Positions 56,901 through 64,000 of a DNA stretch of 64,000 bases are shown here, piece by piece (position 1 is the first letter of the stretch; each line of letters starts with the position of its first letter). Both the position numbers and the translations under genes were made by a program. The notes beneath the pieces were generated by a model. The model worked only from the letters and a program-made list of their open reading frames with translations. It searched no databases and had not been told where the DNA came from. Origin of the DNA: Phaseolus vulgaris. Taxonomy: Eukaryota; Streptophyta; Magnoliopsida; Fabales; Fabaceae. The stretch is taken from contig NC_023758.2 in the NCBI RefSeq assembly GCF_000499845.2, forward strand, positions 16,322,671-16,386,670. Reading direction: 5' to 3'.

Positions 56901-59357
56901 TTGGCGATGAGGAGCCCGACCACTGTGAAGGAAGTACAACAGCTTACAGGTCGGATGGCCGCCCTGTCTCGCTTCGTGTCAGCTAGCGGAGAGAAGGGTC
57001 ATCCATATTTTCAGTGCTTAAGGCGGAATAACAAGTTTTCCTGGACGAAGGAATGTGAGGAAGCCTTCGTCAAGCTGAAGGAGTATTTGGCGAGCCCGCC
57101 GGTTTTGTGCAAACCGCTGGTGGGAACCCCTCTCAGGTTGTATTTTGCTGTAACTGAGAGGGCGGTGAGTGCGGTGCTCGACCAGGACCAAGATCAGGCT
57201 CAAAAGCCTATTTACTTTGTTAGTAAGGTGCTGCAGGGCCCCGAAACGAGATATCAGGCCCTGGAGAAGGCTGCGCTGGCTGTGGTATTTTCGGCGAGGA
57301 GGTTGCGCCACTATTTCCATAGCTTCACGATACTGGTGATGACCGACTTGCCCATCCAGAAGGTCTTGAAGAAGCCCGACGTTGCTGGGAGGATGGTGAA
57401 GTGGGCCGTGGAGCTGTCGGAGTTTGATATTAAGTATGAGCCCCGAGGCCCGATCAAGGGGCAGATCTTCGCAGATTTCGTGGTCGAGCTCTCGTCTGAA
57501 GCAGCACGAGTTGAGGGGGATGATTTTCGTTGGGTGCTTTCGGTGGACGGATCATCGAACCAGCAGGGTAGCGGTGCTGGAGTCATCTTGGAGGGACCCA
57601 ACGGCGTGCTGATCGAACTATCCTTGAGCTTTGCCTTCAAGGCCAGCAATAATCAAGCAGAATATGAGGTGCTGATCGCCGGCATCTTGCTGGCTAAGGA
57701 GATGGGAGCCAGGGTGCTGATGGCTAAGAGTGACTCGCTGTTGGTCACGAGACAAGTAACAGGCGAGTTCCAGGCTAAAGATCCACAAATGGCGGCTTAC
57801 CTGGAGTATGTACAGGAATTGAAGAGTTCCTTTGCCTCCTTTGAAGTGGTGCATGTGCCCTGAGAGCAGAATGCCCGAGCTGACTTGCTAGCTAAGCTCG
57901 CCAGTTCAGGCAAGGGGGGTAGGCAGAGGACGGTGATTCAAGAAACTCTGAAGACGTCGAGAGCATTTGTGGCAGATCACCTGGTTCTTCAGATAAGCAA
58001 GTCGACGGAGAAAGCGGCGAGAAGTCATAGGTCCCTGACTCAAGAGACTTTGAGGTCGCCAAGAATAAAAGCATGTCGGGGGGAGAGGGTGAACATGACG
58101 CAGGTCTGCGCTACGCATGAGCCAGACACCTGGGTAACACAGTACAAGCGATGCCTGGCGGATGACCTTCTCCCGCTGGATCCGACGGAGGCTAGGAAGA
58201 TAAAGAAGAATTCTAGCAAGTTCACAATGATTGATGGCGAGCTGTACAGGTTTGGGTTCACTCACCCACTCCTGGAATGTGTGCACGGGGAAAAATGTAC
58301 AAGAATTATGGCAGAGCTCCATGAAGGGATATGCGGAAGCCACGTCGGGGGTCGAGCTCTGGCCGCAAGGACTCTCCGTGCAGGTTACTACTGGCCAACA
58401 ATGAGAGAAGATTGCAAGAGGTATGCGCCGTGCTGCAAACAATGCCAACAGCACGCCGATTGGCACAAGGCGCCTCCCGAGGAGTTGAAGTCGATTTACA
58501 GCCCTTGGCCGTTTCATACATGGGGAATCGACATCCTGGGACCGTTTCCCCTGGCGATCAGGCAGATGAAGTACTTGGTGGTGGCGATTGAAGATTTCAC
58601 CAAGTGGATCGAAGCAGAACCAGTGGCCCAGATCACCGCACACAAGATTGAGGGTTTCGTGTGGAAGAACATTGTGTGCCGGTTCGGTGTGCCCAAGCGC
58701 CTGGTGTCGGAGAATGGGACTCAGTTTGCAAGTCACCTGTTGAAGAAGCTGTGCGAAGGGGTGGGAATTCAACAAGTGTTTGCATCCGTCGAGCACCCTC
58801 AGACGAATGGTCAAGTAGAGTCAGCCAATCGGGTGTTGCTAAGAGGTTTGAAGAGAAGGCTAGAGAAAGCCAAAGGAAGTTGGGCTGAGGAGGTACCCCG
58901 TATAGTTTGGGCGTACCACACCACCGAGCAGTCTGGAACCCATGAGACCCCGTTCAGCTTGGTTTATGGGTGCGACACAATGATTCCAGTAGAGATCCAG
59001 GAGAGCTCGCCGAGATTCTAGAACTTCGTGGAGGAAGACTCGAATGAGGAGAGAAGGTTGAACCTGGACCTACTGGATGAGGTCAGGGAAGAGGCGAGAT
59101 TAAAAGCTGAGGCGGTGAAGAGAAGGATTGAACGAAGATATAACTCGAAGGTGATGCCAAGACAGTTCAGAGAGGGCGACCTGGTGATGAGGAAAGCCCA
59201 CCAGTACGAGATAGAGAATAAGCTGTCGCCTAAGTGGACGGGACCGTTCAGAATAACCGAGGCGCTCGGGAACGGCGCCTACCGCTTGCAAACATTGGAA
59301 GGAGGGGCGATTCCTCGCACTTGGAACGCCACGCACCTCAAGTTATATTACAGTTAA
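53925..59357 (+). pseudogene. Element I gag-pol polyprotein with four in-frame nonsense codons
   Basis: One uninterrupted reading register of 1811 codons runs from ATG 53925 to TAA 59357, with stops at 55494-55496 (TAG), 56433-56435 (TGA), 57861-57863 (TGA) and 59019-59021 (TAG) and no frameshift. Gag core, zinc knuckle (CEFHQGFGHTVDSC), protease VLVDQGSS (Asp 55449-55451), reverse transcriptase with VMPFGLKNAG and YVDD (56700-56711), both RNase H domains and integrase are all recognisable. The integrase second catalytic Asp is Glu (VSENGTQF, GAG at 58710-58712), whereas B and C have Asp. The stop at 56433 falls inside the reverse transcriptase, after FTDMNKA. By comparison with B and C, three of the four stops are CAG-to-TAG or CGA-to-TGA changes. 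Confidence 0.92.
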
Positions 59358-60661
59358 GAACTTTGTAAGTAAAGACGAACACAAAGTTATATTACAATGT
59401 TTCTGTTAAAACAGTTTGAAGGGGGCACTCTTTTTTCCCTAAGGAGGGTTTTTAATGAGGCCACCCAATAAAGAAGAGTTTTCGAAGTTTAAGGTGTTTC
59501 AGATTGCATGCTTGTTGTTTTCCAAAAGTTTTGAAGAAAGACCTTGTCACTTATATGTGATTTAAGGCAAGTTAAAGATATATTGCATGCTTTCTAAAAG
59601 GTTTCTAAGTCCCCATCGTCTTTCGGCGATTGGCGGCATCAGTTAAAGTTAAAGTCCTCATCGTCTTTCGGCGATCGGAGGCACCAGTTAAAAGACCTCA
59701 ACGCCCTCGCGTGTTCTGAGGCGAGTTAAAGACCTCCTCGCCGTCGAGCGAGTGCAGGCGAGGAAGAGTAAAAAGTCCTCAGTGCTTCCAGAGGAGAGAA
59801 GATGTAGCCTCTGGGGCAATGTAGAGGCACCAGTAAAAAGTCCTCAGTGTTTCTGGGGGGGAGAAGATGTAGCCCCTGGGGCAATGTAGAGGCACCAGCA
59901 AAAAGTCCTCAGTGTTTCTGAGGGAGAGGAGATGTAACCCCTGGGGCAATGTAGAGGCACGAGATAAAGACCTTCTCGCCGATGAGCGAGTTCAGGCGAG
60001 TTAAAGACCTTCTCGCCGATGAGCGAGTTCAGGCAAGATAAAATCCTTCTCGTCCCGAACGAGTTCTGGTATGGTGTAAAGGGTGGAAGAAGTTTGGAGG
60101 GCGGCTAAGGTAGGTTCGAAGAGAACGCCTAGCCACCCGGCCTCTTGTTCTGAAGCTCAGGGAGGTAGAGAAGGATCCGAAAGGCGCCTCTACCCCCAGA
60201 CAAAGGAACAATGGCCAAGTTGAGAAGGCAAGAGGAAGCTGGAATCGCCAAGAGTCTTTGGCGACCAGGAGAAATTCAAGCAACGGCGAGAAAGTCAAAG
60301 ACCCGTTTTGATGAAGCAGATCGGGTGAGCTGTGCCTTAAGCCATTAGTTGAGTTGAAGTTCGTTATTTGAAGAGCGATTTTATCCTAAGGTTCGTTACC
60401 TTGGAGTTGCAAGTTGTTAAAGTGTTATGGTTCGAAAGTCGGCGGTTCGAAGCAGTTAAGTATACATTTGCGCTTACGAAATTACTAAGTTAATTTCATT
60501 GAAGTAAATTATACAAGAGATGAAGCAGACACTATGAGAAGAAGAGCAAAGACTTTATCACAAAGTAAACATCAGTTCGAGGTACATGTACAGAAAAAGG
60601 GAAAATCTATTACAATTATGTGTAAGGAGAAAGCATAAGAGTCCTGGATGGAGGGAAGCAA
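59358..60661 (+). repeat. 3' untranslated region of I with tandem repeats
   Basis: The conserved post-pol block is at 59421-59472. Two diverged copies of the 45-48-bp TCATCG(T)CTTTCGGCG unit lie at 59605-59690. Three copies of the 65-bp CCTCAGTG unit span about 59777-59965. Two copies of the 36-bp CTTCTCGCCGATGAGCGAG unit span 59966-60040. The remainder to 60661 is spacer with no gene. Confidence 0.82.
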
Positions 60662-63272
60662 TCAATTTTCAGAGGGACCAACCTTCCCGTCCACCACCTC
60701 ATTGTTAAGAGACACCATGGTAAGATCCAAGTCGGGGTACAGGCAGGCGAACTGTTCCCGGGCGGCCTCGAATCCAGCAGCAAGAATCTGGGCAGAGCTC
60801 AGCTCAAGTTCTTCGATCTGTTTCTTTAGCCCCTCGTTCTGTTGTTTCAGCTCTTCAGCTTGTTTCTTAAGTTCTTCAATGGTTTCCCGAGCTTGAAGAA
60901 GGTCTTCAGCAACCTTCTTGGATTCTGCCTGCACCTGGGCCAGTTCTGCAGCGATCTTCCCGTTTTCTTCGTTGGCTTCAGCGAGCTTGGCCACGGTGTC
61001 GTCTCTTTCTTTCTCCACCTTCCCCAAGAAGACCTCCCGATCGGCTGACCTTTTCTCGAGGTTCTTTACCTTGGCGGCGTCAGCTTTGATCAACGCCTCC
61101 AGGTCAGCCACTTTGAGGCGATAAGGTACCAGCTTGCTCTCCAGCTCAATCTTCTCTTGAGCCAAGAGCTGCACCTTATGGCGTAGATCAGTGGCCTCCT
61201 TGCGTGCCACCCGGAGCTCGGTGCTCATAGCATCTTCAACTCGGGAGTGTTCGATCTCGGCGAGTGTTAGATTGCAGGATAACCTCTCCGCCTCAATCCT
61301 TATGGTGCTCTTCTCAGTTCGGAGTGCGAAGAGGTCATCCTGGAGCTTCCTGGTGGAACTCTCCACAGCTTTAGATATGATGGAGGGGAAATCCTCCGCC
61401 ATCATCTTCAGTTTTGCTGAGAAGGGCTCCCACACCCTCTTGACCTCAAGAGAGAGGTTTGCTTGTGGAGGCACCGGGTCGGCTTGTTGTTGGTTCTCGC
61501 CGCCACCTTCTTGAGTTGGTTGTTCTTTGGGTGCTTCTTGGCGTGGTGGCGACGTCGGGGATTCAGTGATGAGGATTGGAGAGTTGTGAGCACCTTCATC
61601 CCCGACTGGTGCAGCGTTTGCGGTTGAGGCGTTTGAAGGAGGACCCCCTCCAGCTGATACATAAGGCGTGGAGGCGCTCGGGGGTTCTCCATGAAGTTAG
61701 GCTCGGGGGCCTCAACCACAGGAAGTGCGGACGCCAGAGGAACCGCTTGGACTGGCGAGGTGGGAGCTGGTGGAGGAAGCGGCGATGGAGGCGGAGCGGG
61801 TGTGGAAGGTGGTGTTGATGTTGGAGGAGGAGGTGGAGCAGATGGTGAAGAAGGCGCCACCCTCTTCCTCTTGGTGATGAGGCCATCTTCAGTCACCTCA
61901 TCGTCTTCTTCTTCCTCATGGACTACTTGGGGGGCTTTCCTCTTTGGTTTCCTGAGGATAAGCTTTTTGCGCTGATTGGCGGGTTGGGCCTCGGGAGGAG
62001 TTGGGCCTTTGGGTGGCGATCTGCCCTGTGCGGCGGCGATCTCCACCACCGAGTTTGGCACGGTTTGGGAACCCGATGCCAACCCGTGGGCTCGGGCGAG
62101 CGCCCTCAGTTCAGCTAATTTTCCCTGGCCCAACATACGATCTGCATAATGCAAAGATACATGGGTTAGTTCAGAGAGGAAGGTAAACACATAAGTCACA
62201 TATGCAACAAAAGCAGATAAGTGGTGCAGAAAATAAAACCAAAGTCTTGTGCACAACACACAAGACGCCCAGAAACAGTTAGCAGAAATAACGACAAGTG
62301 TAATGACTTAGATACTAAGGCGAGTTCTAACCTATGCGAACTTCGAGTTGATCTTCGAAGAACTCGAAGGAGATGAGCATGGTAGTGAGGACGGTAATGT
62401 TGGCGTCTGCCACGCTTTTCCAAAAGAAGCACAAATCCTTGTCCAAAGCACCCATGCTGTCCGGACTCCTTGGCCTCCTGAAGCTGCCTTTGGACTCCTT
62501 AGTCCCTTTGTTTACCCAATACAAGGGGAAACCGTCGAGCAGTGAGGCGTCCTTGTCGTTTGGGCGCACCTGGACAAACTTGCCCTTCCAGTCTTTGTAA
62601 GATTGCTGGAAGATAGAGAGGATCGACCTCCCAGCAATCCCATTAAGACTCACCCACAGGCGGTCTCCTGGGTGCTTGGCTTCAAAAAGAAAGAGAAAAA
62701 CTTCCACTGACACTGGCAACCCCAGATGGTCGCACATGATCTGGAACGCCCGCACGAACGCCCAGCTGTTGGGATGGAGCTGGGCAGCGGCGATGTCGAG
62801 CTCGATAAGAAGCTCCCTTTCAAAACGAGTGAAGGGAAACCTAAGTTTCACCTTCTTGAACAGAGTGGTGTAGACGAAGCAGAACAACCCGTCGTTGTTC
62901 CCTTTGTCATCGGCGCACACTGGCATGTCGGGGGGGCAAGGTAGCACCATCATCTTGTCGTCGTGCTCCTTGTGGAATGACAGGTGAGGCTCGTCCCCTT
63001 TCGTCAATCGAAGAACCGCCCCAACAGTTTACTGAGGAGGTTTCCTTCAGCAAGGTCGGGGTGGCCCATGGGTATAATTTTTTGAAGTCTGGGGAAGGAA
63101 CGGAGGCTCCTCCGGCGACGGGCGGAGTAGCCTGAGCCAGGTTAGGGCGGGAGGGTGCAGGCCTCTCAGCCTGAGAAGAAGAAGCACCACGTGCTCGCGG
63201 TGGGTTGTGTGCTTGAGATGAGGGGTTTCGTGACGAGGGAGGAGGATTTGGGGTGATCTTTGAGCGAGCCAT
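60662..63272 (-). pseudogene. Antisense two-exon gene of element I, two frameshifts
   Basis: Exon 1 is 63272-62332 (MARSKITPNPPPSS, then FTRFERELLIELD and PNSWAFVRAFQ). Exon 2 is 62141-60662 (MLGQGKLAELRALAR, basic KLILRKPKRKAP, Pro-rich linker, coiled coil ending DGKVGPSEN). The intron is 190 bp with donor GTTAGA and acceptor ATGCAG, phase 1. Relative to B and C, two bases are missing near 63028 and one near 61683, so two stretches are out of frame. The total length still divides by three (807 codons). Confidence 0.77.
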
Positions 63273-63863
63273 TGCGGAAGCTGCAGAGGAAAAAGAAAAG
63301 AAAAGGTGATCAGGGTTCGCAGAGGCTGACTCGATCGTGAAAGAAGGGTGAAAAACGAACGAACGAAGGTTCGTTGTAACGAAGACGAAGCCCTAAGTTA
63401 CGAGAAAGGAGAAATAGAAAAAACAACCCACAGCGTATGCACCAGACAGTTAATGGATGATGCGAATCGGTGAAAATGCAGGAAAAACCAGCAGAAGAAG
63501 TAAAGGGAGTACCTTTTTATGATCGGAAGAGTGATGAAGGAAGTTGGTGATTCAGGAGGTTGAAGAACGTCGTGAGCTTTTGCAGAAGAAAGTTGAAGCA
63601 TCTGAGAGAACGAAGAAGTGATGGAACAGTGAAGTGAAATGGGTTTAAGGGTTTTTCGAATGGGTTTGAGAAGCGCAAACGGCAATTAAAGGTAACTGTT
63701 GATGAAGCCACGTGTCGAGCGATTGGAGGAGTGGTTGGTGGAGCGTCAGGAAAGCAGAAAGTACAACCGCTTGGAATTCTGCGCTAGCGCCACGTAGATC
63801 GGTATTGACGTGACTCCTTTAGTCTTTTCGCTGGACAAGTCTTCGCTTAAGACTGGGGGCTTG
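63273..63863 (-). promoter_or_regulatory. Upstream region of the I antisense gene and polypurine tract
   Basis: GCCACGTGTC is at 63707-63716. AAGTCTTCGCTTAAGACT and GACTGGGGGCTTG (one G fewer than the other copies) end at 63863. No gene is seen. Confidence 0.5.
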
Positions 63864-64000
63864 TGTACCGCCCTGGTAGTCGGAAGTGATGACGTGGCAT
63901 CAAGCTACTGTATAGGCGTGTTGATGAGACGCCAGGTTGGCAGAAGGGAAGGAGGTCGGCGGGCTCGTGTAGTCGCCAGTTATTAAGTTGGCGTGCTCCG
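63864..64000 (+). repeat. 3' LTR of element I, first 137 bp
   Basis: It begins TGTACCGCCCTGGTAGTC. By eye all 137 bases match 52621-52757. The rest of the LTR is beyond the window. Confidence 0.93.

Larger units (their letters stand above)
52621..64000 (+). mobile_element. Element I: Tat-like retrotransposon, 3' LTR cut by the window edge
   Basis: The 5' LTR is 52621-53512. Then come a primer site, gag-pol with four nonsense codons (53925-59357), a tandem-repeat region, a frameshifted antisense gene (60662-63272), a polypurine tract and the first 137 bp of the 3' LTR (63864-64000). Those 137 bp are identical to the start of the 5' LTR. It is inserted in gag of H. It has the same organisation as B and C. 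Confidence 0.93.

Overview
The window is plant nuclear DNA made almost entirely of nested LTR retrotransposons; I see no host gene, tRNA, rRNA or CRISPR. Two Ty3/gypsy groups are interleaved. Group 1 is Tat-like: gag-pol in one frame, a YVDD reverse transcriptase, two RNase H domains in tandem, tandem repeats after pol, and an antisense gene before the 3' LTR. Group 2 is a compact Ty3/gypsy family that I would place nearest the Reina-type chromoviruses: CCHC gag, YFDD reverse transcriptase and an initiator-Met-like primer site. A flowering plant is certain. A phaseoloid legume is only a guess from general resemblance.

Layout. 1-5433: 3' end of Tat-like element A, inserted in the leader of Reina-like element E (5434-11790). 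11791-14571: AT-rich remnant carrying a minus-strand solo LTR (12417-13603, target duplication CAACT). 14572-17437: 5' LTR and leader of a second Reina-like element, F, carrying a plus-strand solo LTR (15725-16950, duplication TGTTT). 17438-29623: complete Tat-like element B (12186 bp, duplication ATATA), inserted in F. 29646-46172: Tat-like element C, with a truncated left LTR, interrupted by D (33928-38683), a complete gag-only Reina-like element on the minus strand (duplication CTGAC). 46173-52292: 3' part of Tat-like element G. 52293-52620: gag scrap of a third Reina-like element, H. 52621-64000: Tat-like element I, cut by the window edge.

The most interesting shared feature is the antisense gene of A, B, C, G and I. 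It is usually seen as two separate antisense ORFs. In all five copies the first ORF ends at a GT donor and the second begins just after an AG acceptor, with an intron of 178-190 bp and the same phase. Joining them gives one long frame (about 832 codons in B): a globular N-terminal region, then a basic/proline-rich linker and a coiled coil. Only B keeps this gene clearly open, although B's own gag-pol is broken by a nonsense codon, a frameshift and a protease Asp-to-Asn change. G also carries a second, divergent antisense first exon upstream, followed by sequence resembling a decayed LTR.

Inferred insertion order: E, F, H and the 11791-14571 remnant are the oldest layers. A entered E; B and a solo-LTR parent entered F; G and I entered H; C entered G; D entered C. 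C's left end now abuts F rather than G, which implies a later rearrangement or deletion.
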